Source of the DNA: JBHIEE01 sp046760445
GTDB lineage: Bacteria > Acidobacteriota > Aminicenantia > JdFR-78
Assembly: GCA_046760445.1 (NCBI GenBank)
Contig: JBHIEE010000025.1
Coordinates: forward strand, 1-27,958
Length of the DNA: 27,958 bases
Reading direction: 5' to 3'
The notes below the pieces were generated by a model. It searched no databases. It had not been told where the DNA came from and saw only the letters and a program-made list of their open reading frames with translations. Below are positions 1 to 7,157 of this stretch, one piece after another. The number at the start of each line of letters is the position of its first letter. Position 1 is the first letter of the stretch. The translations under genes and the position numbers were made by a program.

Positions 1-1
1 T

Positions 2-526
2 TTAATCGTCGGCACAGCCGGCTTTTTTTGGTGGCAAAATCAAAAAGATGTGAGGGAATTGAATAAAAATTTGCCAGAAGGGGTGAGGGTAGTGAAAAGT
101 TTAACAGGAAAAGAATATAGAGTGGTAAATAGGATAGATGGATATGAATTTAAGGTGCCGGAGGAGTGGAGAGGGATTAACGAGATTGAATATATTCCAG
201 AGAGAACAGAAGAAGGGTATACGATGGCTAGTATTGAATTAGAGGGCAAAGAAGGGGAGTCTAGAGTCTTTGTTATTAATCGTTTTAAAACAGAGAAACC
301 AGATCTAAATTTAGAGCTTTGGGTAAAGACTAATTTTGATACCTTTGGTTTAATTGGCGACTTCAGTAAAGATAAAGTAAAAGAATTTGATATAGTAAAG
401 ACTCAGGAAAATGTGCATCTACTTGGTATGTATGTATATTTTTTTAAAAAGAATTCTGGAATCTACGCCATAACGGGAGGTTCAGAAGAATTTATTCGAG
501 ACATTATTATTAGTGGGAAATGGTGA
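2..526 (+). CDS. Membrane-anchored hypothetical protein, 5' end outside window
   Basis: A GTG at base 50 could serve as a start, but the same frame stays open to base 2 and encodes a hydrophobic segment (LIVGTAGFFWW) directly before it. The real start is therefore probably left of the window, and the protein has an N-terminal membrane anchor with the rest outside. 174 codons are visible. The visible part is mixed alpha/beta, with no motif I recognise. It contains the string GYEFKVPEEW, which often begins the folded part of small lipoprotein-like or anchored proteins in these bacteria (weak recollection). Its stop overlaps the next gene by 7 bases (ATGGTGA), so the two are probably translationally coupled and work together at the cell surface. 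Function unknown. Confidence 0.7.
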   Translation, partial: LIVGTAGFFWWQNQKDVRELNKNLPEGVRVVKSLTGKEYRVVNRIDGYEFKVPEEWRGINEIEYIPERTEEGYTMASIELEGKEGESRVFVINRFKTEKPDLNLELWVKTNFDTFGLIGDFSKDKVKEFDIVKTQENVHLLGMYVYFFKKNSGIYAITGGSEEFIRDIIISGKW

Positions 527-3500
527 AACGTCAATTTATTAATAAAATTAAACTTTATCTAAAAAGAGCGTCATTTTTGGCGATTACATTATGTGTAATC
601 GCCAATTTTATATTGGTAAATGTTGCTTTTGCCAAAAAGATAGAAATTGATGATAAAGATGTAGAAAGAATAAAAACTGGCTTAGATTTGATGAAAGCAT
701 GGGTAAATTTTACTATTAGCGGAGATAGATTAAAAACAATTTTAAATACAACAATTAGTATTGGAGAAGTATCCACTGATATCACTTATGGAGTACTTGT
801 TCTAAGCGCTCTAAACGAGATAGAATTAATAGATTTGGTAGTTTCTCAGAGATATAAAACAGAGGCAACAAATTATTTTAACAGTGTTTTAGACGAACGC
901 TTGAGTCTGCTTAATTACTATACAGGCACAGGTTATGATATTCTAAGAATAGCTTCAGGAAACATTACCGGACCAATATCAGCCCTTACTTTAAATACAT
1001 TTTCAATTACTAATGAAGCTATCAGAATTTTTATTGCTTTTGAGAATATAAAAAAGATGAAATTGTATAATGGCCTATGGTTTTACTTTGATTTGAGAAG
1101 AAATAATGAATCTCATGAAATAGCCTGGAGTGATGCTAGAGAGGTGGTAGGGTGGACAATTAAACCAACACCCTACTTTCCTCGCAAATTGGATATAAGT
1201 AATGAATTTCAACTTGAACGTCAATTTCAAGCTCTCTGGGATAAATGGGGTCCTTATGTTACTTCTGATGGAATCAGTGAAGAAGCTAAACAACAAGTGA
1301 AGAACGAACTTCAAGGTACTCTTGTGGCTGCGGTCGAGACTTATCAATTTGTTGAAGAAGAACCCCAGCTTTCTTTATTAGAAAAAGTAAAGTTGTCCTG
1401 GGAAAATTTAGTAGAAAAGATAGGAAAACTAAGATATTTAGTAGACGCTTTCAGAAACTTGATTGGCAGGGCTAAAAATTGGGTAGGGAATACGTTAGCC
1501 AGTTTAAGAGCTATTTTTTCGAGAATTGGATTAGGAATGGTTACTCAGGTTCAAAGGGGAGAAAAACCAGAAGAGCAAGTGCCTGAAGAAGAATTAGAAA
1601 AAGTTGAAAAAGAAATTACGGCTTTAGAGGAAGAAATTAAAGAGGTAGGACCATTAGAAGGAGAACAAGGAGCCAAACCAAAATTAACTTCAGAAGAAAT
1701 TCAGGAGATATTGGATGATATTTCGGAGCGAGCTGATGTGATAAGTCAGAAAATAGGGGCGTTGATTGGAGTTAATGGTGTTATAAAGGAAGAAGTTGAG
1801 GAAGAAATTGGAGGGCCAGAGGAGATAGTACCAGAAGAGGTGGTAGCAGAAGAGATGGTGGGGGAAGAATTAGGGGAAAGAATCGGACAGGGAGAAGTAG
1901 GACAGGAGGTAGGACAAAAATTGTGTGAAAAAATTCCTGGTAGTTATCCAACAAGAAATAAAATAATTATCAATGAAATAGCTTGGATGGGAACTACTAA
2001 TTCAGCAAATGATGAATGGATTGAATTGAAAAATATTTCAGCAGCAGAAATAAATTTAACTGGCTGGCAACTTTTAGATAAAGATGGCCAAATTAAAATA
2101 ATATTTAACAGCGGAGACCCGGTCTCCGCTAATAGCATTCCGAGTAATGGATTTTTTCTCTTAGAAAGAACAAACGATAATTCAGTTCCCGGGATATCGG
2201 CTGATTTAATTTATACTGGCGCACTTAGTAATGCAAACGAAGCCCTCTATCTTTTTGATGATAATTGCCAACTTCAAGATGAGGTTTTAGCTAATCCAAA
2301 TTGGCTAGCCGGAGATAATTCCTCAAAAAGAACAATGGAGCGAAAAATTAATTTGGAATGGCAAACCAGTAGTAATGTTGGTGGCACACCAAAAAGGGAA
2401 AATAGTAGCGGATATTATACGTATTATGGTGGAGGAGGTGGTAGTTGGACACCCCCTTCCTCACCGCCACCCTCGCCTCCACCGCCACTAAAAATTTTAA
2501 TTAGTGAAATACAAATTGAAGGACAAATCAATGTAAAAGAAGATTTTGTTGAACTTTATAATCCAAACGATGAAGATGTTGATTTAACTAATTGGTATAT
2601 TCAAAGAAAAACAAAAGGTGCTTCTGGCTTTTTGACTTATGCCAAAAAAGATTTATTTTCAGGAAAAACAATCAAAGCCCATGATTATTTTCTAATTGCC
2701 AATGCTTCTTCTACCTTTTTAGCCGAGGTTACAACTACCTATCCTCTAACTGAAGATAACACTCTTTATCTAAAGAATTTTGAAAGAGAAATCGTTGATA
2801 AAGTTGGATGGGGGCAAGCCCAAGATTTTGAAACTGCTCCCACAGAAAATCCGCTGCCTGGCGAAAGTATTGGTAGAAAGTGGTCAACAACTACCGCAAG
2901 CTATATTGATACAGATAACAATTATGAAGATTTTGAAGTTCAAACACCTACTCCAAAAGCAAAGAATAAACCAAAAGTAGAGCCAGAAAATCAGTTACCT
3001 ACTGCTTCTTTCACTTATACTCCTCAAAACCCTATTGTTGGCGATGAAATTTTCTTTAGTGCTGCTTCTTCAACTGACCCTGATGGCCAAATCGCTTCTT
3101 TTATTTGGAATTTTGGCGATGACAATTCGACCACTACAGATCAAGCCACTACTACTTATTCTTTCGCTACCTCGAGCGATTTTATAATAACTCTTTGGGT
3201 TGTGGATAGTCTCAGCGCAACTAGCTCGCCAGCCACGACGACCATAAGCGTATCTAAGAAAGAAGTACCAACTCTTTCTATTGTCATTAATGAAATTGCC
3301 TGGATGGGAACGAAGGCAAATAGTGCTGATGAGTGGATTGAGCTTTATAATAACACTACTTCCACGATTGATATTACTGATTGGCGACTGATTTCTTCTG
3401 ATGGAGGCCCGGACATTACTTTTTCAACCTCCACCGCCGTAACAACCACCATTTCTGCTCACGGATTTTATCTGATTGAAAGAACTGATGATAACACTAC

Positions 3501-5058
3501 TTCTGAGTTAGCCGATTGGATGGGTAGTTTTGGAAATGGTCTAAAGAATAATCCAAATTGTGAGGTTCTATCGCTTTATGATCAAGGCAAAAATTTAATA
3601 GATCAGACTGTGTGCCTTGAAAATGGTGATTGGCCAGCTGGTAAAGCTAGCCCGGATTATATTTCCATGGAAAGGATCGATTCAAATGCTCCGGAAATAA
3701 ATCCCCAGAATTGGGCAAGTAATAATTTAATCACCAGAAACGGGTTAGATATTGAAGGAAATAAAATTAATGGCACTCCAAAATCAGAAAATAGTGTTTC
3801 CAAATCAGAGACTGCGATCCCTTTACCCAGCGTGTTGCCTTTTAATGAATTTGATGAGCTCACTTTCACTTATTTTGGCAGCCCCTATATTATTGGTAAC
3901 ACTTTATATGTTTTGGAAGGAAAAACTTTAAAAGTTGAACCGGGGGTGACAATAAAATTTGTTCCCAAATGGGGAACTGAAATTAGGGGAAGTCTGGAGG
4001 CTATAGGCGAAGAAGGAAAAGAGATTATTTTTACTTCAACTGATGATAAATATTGGTCAGGAATTAGATTTGAAAAGGATGAGCCAGAAGCTCAGATTAG
4101 TTCTCACTTAGAACACATCAAAATCGAGAAAGCCAGAATATGTTTGGATATTATTTGCACTGGAACTACTATGTTAAGGGTTAATCAAAGCGCAATTAGT
4201 TTCAAAAACTCGATTTTAGAAAGCGATGACAGTAGTAAAATAGCAATTTTTTTAAATAATTCTTCTTCGACCCTAGAGAACATCACTTTTTCAAAATTCA
4301 ATACCTCTGTTCATATTAGAGGAGGCTCAGTGAAAGTAAAAGATTGTAGTTTTTTCGAAAATTCTTCTGGAATTTATATGGATTACAGTGCTGTTCCTGA
4401 AATCAAAAGAAACACATTCAAAAACAATAGTACCCCAATTTATTTCAGTGCTGCCTACCCGCTTTTTGAAGGAAATTTGGTTGAAAACAATACTTTCAAT
4501 GGAATTTTAGTCGGGCCTGGTTTTCTTTCTACTACCACTTGGCAGGCTGACTTACCGTATATTATGGAGAATGGAGCAGTAGGACCCGGGGCGACTCTTA
4601 CCCTTGAACCAGGGACAATAGTAAAATTCAATGGCGGAAGAATGATTATTTATGGAAAACTTATAGCTAAAGGAAGCTCTAGTCAGCCGATTGTTTTTAC
4701 GTCGTTTAAAGATGATAATTATGGTGGTGATACTAACAATGACGGTGCTAGCACTCAAGCTACTTCCAGCGATTGGCATAACATTTATTTTCATTCTTCT
4801 GGTTCTCTTTTAGATAATGTTATTGTTAGATATGGAGGGAGAAAGGGAATGCCTTGGTGGATAAATGTTGGGGCTATTACCCTAGGAAAAGATGTTGAAA
4901 TTGAAATTAAAAATTCAATAATTGAGAGAAATGTTTTTGCTGTTTCTTTCCCAATGGGCATTGGTTGTGAAAAAATCAAGGCAGCAATTGATGAATTCAA
5001 GGCAGACAATACTGTTTTCCAAGATAATGAATACCTTACTCATCCTGGTTGCCCTTAA
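520..5058 (+). CDS. Giant secreted surface protein: lamin-tail domains x3, PKD domain, beta-helix
   Basis: 1512 residues. A basic, hydrophobic N-terminus ends in AFA at 36-38, a Sec-type signal peptide. Residues ~40-340 are helical. Residues ~345-465 are very acidic and rich in Glu and Val, probably a coiled-coil or extended stalk. Lamin-tail domains (INEIAWMG...DEWIEL pattern) lie at ~480-625, ~660-800 and ~919-1083. They are separated by a Gly/Pro-rich hinge (~637-657) and a PKD-like domain (~823-912, with FIWNFGDD). Residues ~1115-1500 look like a right-handed parallel beta-helix (repeated short strands, NNSSSTLEN, FFENSSGIYM). No catalytic motif is evident, so adhesion or surface structure is the likely role. 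It starts inside the preceding gene's stop. Lamin-tail domains in bacteria occur mainly in secreted proteins. The domain calls are by eye. Confidence 0.85.
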   Translation: MVKRQFINKIKLYLKRASFLAITLCVIANFILVNVAFAKKIEIDDKDVERIKTGLDLMKAWVNFTISGDRLKTILNTTISIGEVSTDITYGVLVLSALNEIELIDLVVSQRYKTEATNYFNSVLDERLSLLNYYTGTGYDILRIASGNITGPISALTLNTFSITNEAIRIFIAFENIKKMKLYNGLWFYFDLRRNNESHEIAWSDAREVVGWTIKPTPYFPRKLDISNEFQLERQFQALWDKWGPYVTSDGISEEAKQQVKNELQGTLVAAVETYQFVEEEPQLSLLEKVKLSWENLVEKIGKLRYLVDAFRNLIGRAKNWVGNTLASLRAIFSRIGLGMVTQVQRGEKPEEQVPEEELEKVEKEITALEEEIKEVGPLEGEQGAKPKLTSEEIQEILDDISERADVISQKIGALIGVNGVIKEEVEEEIGGPEEIVPEEVVAEEMVGEELGERIGQGEVGQEVGQKLCEKIPGSYPTRNKIIINEIAWMGTTNSANDEWIELKNISAAEINLTGWQLLDKDGQIKIIFNSGDPVSANSIPSNGFFLLERTNDNSVPGISADLIYTGALSNANEALYLFDDNCQLQDEVLANPNWLAGDNSSKRTMERKINLEWQTSSNVGGTPKRENSSGYYTYYGGGGGSWTPPSSPPPSPPPPLKILISEIQIEGQINVKEDFVELYNPNDEDVDLTNWYIQRKTKGASGFLTYAKKDLFSGKTIKAHDYFLIANASSTFLAEVTTTYPLTEDNTLYLKNFEREIVDKVGWGQAQDFETAPTENPLPGESIGRKWSTTTASYIDTDNNYEDFEVQTPTPKAKNKPKVEPENQLPTASFTYTPQNPIVGDEIFFSAASSTDPDGQIASFIWNFGDDNSTTTDQATTTYSFATSSDFIITLWVVDSLSATSSPATTTISVSKKEVPTLSIVINEIAWMGTKANSADEWIELYNNTTSTIDITDWRLISSDGGPDITFSTSTAVTTTISAHGFYLIERTDDNTTSELADWMGSFGNGLKNNPNCEVLSLYDQGKNLIDQTVCLENGDWPAGKASPDYISMERIDSNAPEINPQNWASNNLITRNGLDIEGNKINGTPKSENSVSKSETAIPLPSVLPFNEFDELTFTYFGSPYIIGNTLYVLEGKTLKVEPGVTIKFVPKWGTEIRGSLEAIGEEGKEIIFTSTDDKYWSGIRFEKDEPEAQISSHLEHIKIEKARICLDIICTGTTMLRVNQSAISFKNSILESDDSSKIAIFLNNSSSTLENITFSKFNTSVHIRGGSVKVKDCSFFENSSGIYMDYSAVPEIKRNTFKNNSTPIYFSAAYPLFEGNLVENNTFNGILVGPGFLSTTTWQADLPYIMENGAVGPGATLTLEPGTIVKFNGGRMIIYGKLIAKGSSSQPIVFTSFKDDNYGGDTNNDGASTQATSSDWHNIYFHSSGSLLDNVIVRYGGRKGMPWWINVGAITLGKDVEIEIKNSIIERNVFAVSFPMGIGCEKIKAAIDEFKADNTVFQDNEYLTHPGCP
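2110..2130. repeat. 21-bp palindrome inside a lamin-tail domain
   Basis: The left arm AGCGGAGACC and right arm GGTCTCCGCT are perfect reverse complements around a single C. The element is translated in frame as part of a loop (SGDPVSA) in the first lamin-tail domain. It is much more GC-rich than the surrounding gene. The 10-1-10 layout matches that of the palindromes at 5093 and 6333, although the sequence differs. Confidence 0.7.
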
Positions 5059-5092
5059 TCAGGGATAAAAATTATTTACTTCAAATTGCATT

Positions 5093-5121
5093 AACTGATT
5101 GGGAAGACTTCCCAATCAGTT
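5093..5121. repeat. Palindromic repeat, copy 1
   Basis: Arms AACTGATTGGGAAG (5093-5106) and CTTCCCAATCAGTT (5108-5121) pair perfectly around one A. The inner 21 bases are identical to the palindrome at 6333-6359. It lies 34 bases after the stop of the giant surface gene, so it could act as a transcription terminator, although the T-run after it is interrupted (gaccttttt). It also touches a TTGACC -35-like sequence, so it could be an operator for the next gene. Confidence 0.75.
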
Positions 5122-5148
5122 GACCTTTTTATTTTAAAATGATAAAAA
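5120..5148 (+). promoter_or_regulatory. Weak candidate promoter for gene at 5202
   Basis: TTGACC at 5120-5125 is followed, after 17 bases, by TAAAAA at 5143-5148 (4 of 6 to the -10 consensus). The -35 hexamer begins in the last bases of the palindrome. The spacing is right but the -10 is poor, and the region is AT-rich enough for chance matches. Confidence 0.3.
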
Positions 5149-5201
5149 AATAATAGACCTTTTCTTTTGAATAAAAAGAAATAGAAAGAGGAGGAAAGGG
5201 A

Positions 5202-5666
5202 ATGAATTCTTTGATTGAAAAAACCGCAAGGTACCTTCAGGCGGCTAGGTGGCCGTGGAAACAGGCTCTTGAAAAGACCCTTGCCGTGAGAGAAAAAGAA
5301 TATGAGAAGGTGGAGGTATCTGTAATATTTCATTCATTAAACTTACGGTCAAGTTTTGAATGTATCTTAGAACTGTTCCGCAAAGTAAAAGCGAGAAAAG
5401 AGACAGGAAAAACCATAATTTGCTTAGAAGAAAGAATAAGGTGGTGCACCCAGGCAGAGGCAGAGCTCAGGGAAGGGAAGCCACAAAAAGCAATCAATAT
5501 TCTTGAGGAATTAGAATTTAAATTTTCTGATTACAGCACCGATGAAAGAATATTAAAAGTATTGCAGGAGTTGAAAGGACTCAAAAAAAGACTTAAGCAA
5601 TTCTCGCAATCCCTAAGAGATACCTCTCGAAAACAACACAAACATATCCGATACCGTGTTAGCTAA
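5202..5666 (+). CDS. Small helical hypothetical protein
   Basis: 154 residues, starting at ATG behind a strong Shine-Dalgarno (AGGAGG, about 10 bases upstream), which is rare in this window. The sequence is charged and predicted almost entirely helical. It has no signal peptide or membrane segment, so it is probably cytoplasmic. The middle (REGKPQKAINILEELE) resembles a TPR-like helix pair, but one unit is not enough to call the fold. A terminator hairpin overlaps its stop codon, so it is a single-gene transcript. G/C-ending codons look more frequent than in the neighbours. Not recognised. It shares genetic layout (own Shine-Dalgarno, own terminator) with the gene at 5803, but I see no clear protein similarity between them. 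Confidence 0.7.
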   Translation: MNSLIEKTARYLQAARWPWKQALEKTLAVREKEYEKVEVSVIFHSLNLRSSFECILELFRKVKARKETGKTIICLEERIRWCTQAEAELREGKPQKAINILEELEFKFSDYSTDERILKVLQELKGLKKRLKQFSQSLRDTSRKQHKHIRYRVS

Positions 5667-5687
5667 GAAAGCGACACGGGTTTTTTT
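5654..5687 (+). terminator. Intrinsic terminator over the stop codon
   Basis: CCGTGT (5654-5659) pairs with ACACGG (5674-5679), with a possible inner GCT/AGC pairing. Seven T's follow at 5681-5687. The upstream gene's TAA (5664-5666) lies in the loop. Confidence 0.75.
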
Positions 5688-5690
5688 AAT

Positions 5691-5719
5691 AATATCCGGG
5701 AAGCCATCCTGGTAGGTTT
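5691..5719. repeat. 29-bp intergenic repeat, copy 1
   Basis: This stretch begins AATATCCGGGAAGCC and matches 6302-6330 at 22 of 29 positions without gaps. Both copies lie soon after the terminator of a small Shine-Dalgarno-led gene and before a TTGACA-type promoter. It may be a duplicated regulatory segment. Confidence 0.5.
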
Positions 5720-5737
5720 CAAAACTAGTGCCTGGCT

Positions 5738-5766
5738 TTGACAGGTTATCGATTGAAGTGTAATAT
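5738..5766 (+). promoter_or_regulatory. Strong sigma-A type promoter for gene at 5803
   Basis: TTGACA (5738-5743), an exact 17-base spacer, then TAATAT (5761-5766). This is one of the best housekeeping promoter matches in the window. Transcription would start near 5774, giving a leader of about 30 bases that contains the Shine-Dalgarno. Confidence 0.75.
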
Positions 5767-5802
5767 AGATTAACTTAACAAGTAACCAGGGAGGCGTTCT
5801 TA

Positions 5803-6225
5803 ATGGAAGAATTGGCAAAGATTTCGAGAAGAAGAATAGAAGAAATAAAGGAAGCAGCGCTGAGACTCGAGGCGGAGAATATAACAAAGTTTGGTCATTT
5901 AATGGAGAGGGGGTTTAGGCGAGAGCTTACTGCTCTCGAGCTGAACTTTGATGAATCAAACCTGCGAATAGCTGTTAGTTTAATAGCAGTAGCCCTTCGT
6001 GATGCTTATAAGTACAGAGAGCATCTTCAGAACCAGAAAGCCATCATCAAACTTCTTGAAGTGCTCCACGGTTTAGTCAATGAGGATATCACTTTAGGAA
6101 GAAAAGAAAAGCAATGCATAAAAAGGTTGGGGGTTAAAGTTTCCTCTGACTACTGGCAAGGATGGGATGAGCATCATCAAGGAGAGCGAGAGATTTTTTT
6201 ACGCTTCCTAAATAGAAGCTCTTAA
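5803..6225 (+). CDS. Small helical hypothetical protein
   Basis: 140 residues, starting at ATG behind GGGAGG about 9 bases upstream. It is highly charged and helical, with an N-terminal Arg/Glu-rich helix (SRRRIEEIKEAALRLEAE) and a hydrophobic middle (LRIAVSLIAVALRD, ~52-65) too short and too flanked by charge to be a membrane span. It has no signal peptide. It is framed by its own strong promoter (5738-5766) and its own terminator (6240-6261), so it is expressed alone. No family recognised. Its position between the giant surface gene and the regulator/sigma cassette does not reveal a role. Confidence 0.7.
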   Translation: MEELAKISRRRIEEIKEAALRLEAENITKFGHLMERGFRRELTALELNFDESNLRIAVSLIAVALRDAYKYREHLQNQKAIIKLLEVLHGLVNEDITLGRKEKQCIKRLGVKVSSDYWQGWDEHHQGEREIFLRFLNRSS

Positions 6226-6239
6226 TAAAAAAGAAAAAT

Positions 6240-6261
6240 AGGGCGCCAAGGGCCCTTTTTT
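6240..6261 (+). terminator. Intrinsic terminator
   Basis: AGGGC (6240-6244) pairs with GCCCT (6252-6256) over a 7-base loop. A run of T's to 6261 follows. It lies 15 bases after the stop of the 140-residue protein. Confidence 0.75.
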
Positions 6262-6301
6262 ATTTCATTAAATCCTCATTTCCAACTTAAGCTTTAGATA
6301 G

Positions 6302-6330
6302 AATATCCGAGAAGCCCTGCCGGTGAATTT
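6302..6330. repeat. 29-bp intergenic repeat, copy 2
   Basis: This stretch begins AATATCCGAGAAGCC and matches 5691-5719 at 22 of 29 positions. It is followed directly by the palindrome at 6333. Confidence 0.5.
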
Positions 6331-6332
6331 TA

Positions 6333-6359
6333 TTTGATTGGGAAGACTTCCCAATCAAA
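6333..6359. repeat. Palindromic repeat, copy 2
   Basis: Arms TTTGATTGGGAAG (6333-6345) and CTTCCCAATCAAA (6347-6359) pair perfectly around one A. The inner 21 bases equal those of the palindrome at 5093-5121. It ends 6 bases before a TTGACA hexamer, a position suited to an operator or activator site. A dispersed repeat is the alternative. Confidence 0.75.
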
Positions 6360-6365
6360 AGATTC

Positions 6366-6395
6366 TTGACAAGGTTTTTTGAGACAGATTAGAAT
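6366..6395 (+). promoter_or_regulatory. Promoter P1 upstream of the regulator gene
   Basis: TTGACA (6366-6371), an 18-base spacer, then TAGAAT (6390-6395). Transcription would start near 6402, leaving a leader of about 110 bases to the GTG at 6512. The shared palindrome lies just upstream of its -35. Confidence 0.6.
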
Positions 6396-6466
6396 AATAA
6401 ATACAGCTTGTTAGTTTCTTCCTCTTTTTTATCCTTTAAAAATTTACAACCCATCTACCTAATATT

Positions 6467-6495
6467 TTGACCCTTAGTTTTAATTTTGGTATATT
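6467..6495 (+). promoter_or_regulatory. Promoter P2 giving a near-leaderless mRNA
   Basis: TTGACC (6467-6472), a 17-base spacer, then TATATT (6490-6495), each hexamer 5 of 6 to consensus. The start site would be near 6502, only about 10 bases before the GTG. This fits the lack of a Shine-Dalgarno there. The small inverted repeat TAAC-G-GTTA (6500-6508) lies over the expected start site. Confidence 0.55.
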
Positions 6496-6511
6496 TTTCT
6501 AACGGTTAACT

Positions 6512-7105
6512 GTGAATCGCAATCATTTACTCCAAATTACAAATGAGCTTTATCGCCTGACTTTGCTTTTCCCCAAAAAGGAGCCCTTAAGATATAAAAT
6601 GAGGGAGTTGGCTGATGGGATTTTAGCTGACTTAATCCGCCGCCACTTTTCAGATAAGACATTGGCTGAAAAAAAATTAGAAAAAGTGATGGGGGATTTG
6701 GGAGCTCTTGATAGTTTCTTTGAAATAGCAAAAGCTCAAAACTGGATCAAGCTTTCTGACATTTTGAATCTTCAAAAAGAATATAGTAAGATAAAGAAAG
6801 AATTAATAAAAGAAAGACATGAGAAAATACAGATCGAACCTGGGCAAATTTCTCCCCCTGTCCAAATTTTTTCCGCTCCGAGCGAAGAGAAAATGACAAT
6901 ATCTGATCGTCAGCAAAAGATTTTGGCGATTTTAAAAGAAAAAGAAAAGGTTCAGGTCAGGGAAATAAAGAAAACTTTTCCTCAAATAAGCAAAAGGACT
7001 CTGAGAAGAGATTTTAAAGATTTATTGAATCAAGGTTTAATTGAGAGAAAAGGCGAGAGAAGTAATACTTTTTATCAACTAAAGGTAGGACACAGTAGGA
7101 CATAA
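6512..7105 (+). CDS. Winged-helix (DeoR-type) transcriptional regulator
   Basis: 197 residues from a GTG. The N-terminal ~90 residues are helical (YRLTLLFPKKEPLRYKMRE). A Pro-rich linker follows at ~110-125. A C-terminal winged helix-turn-helix (~130-190) carries ISDRQQKILAILKEKEKVQV, then SKRTLRRDFKDLLNQGLIE, the DeoR-like pattern in which 'RTLRRD' is in the recognition helix. The DNA-binding domain is at the C-terminus, opposite to classical DeoR sugar regulators, and no sugar-binding domain is present. It lies just before an ECF sigma gene, with three direct copies and one inverted copy of GTAGGACA at and after its stop. It probably regulates the sigma gene or itself. GTG is preferred over Met30 because it retains the first conserved-looking helix and fits promoter P2. 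The protein family name is not known to me. Confidence 0.8.
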   Translation: MNRNHLLQITNELYRLTLLFPKKEPLRYKMRELADGILADLIRRHFSDKTLAEKKLEKVMGDLGALDSFFEIAKAQNWIKLSDILNLQKEYSKIKKELIKERHEKIQIEPGQISPPVQIFSAPSEEKMTISDRQQKILAILKEKEKVQVREIKKTFPQISKRTLRRDFKDLLNQGLIERKGERSNTFYQLKVGHSRT

Positions 7106-7129
7106 TATAGGTAGGACACAATGTCCTAC
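7085..7129. promoter_or_regulatory. GTAGGACA operator-like array
   Basis: Direct copies of GTAGGACA at 7085-7092, 7095-7102 and 7111-7118, and an inverted copy TGTCCTAC at 7122-7129. Copies 1 and 2 are 10 bp apart (one helical turn). Copy 3 and the inverted copy form a palindrome with a 3-base centre. A -10-like TAATAT (7103-7108) lies between copies 2 and 3. The array starts in the last codons of the winged-helix gene and ends 28 bases before the sigma factor ATG. This is the pattern of a cooperative protein-binding site. The binding protein is inferred, most simply the neighbouring regulator. Confidence 0.65.
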
Positions 7130-7157
7130 GGTTTAAACGGAAATATTAGCCATTTTT

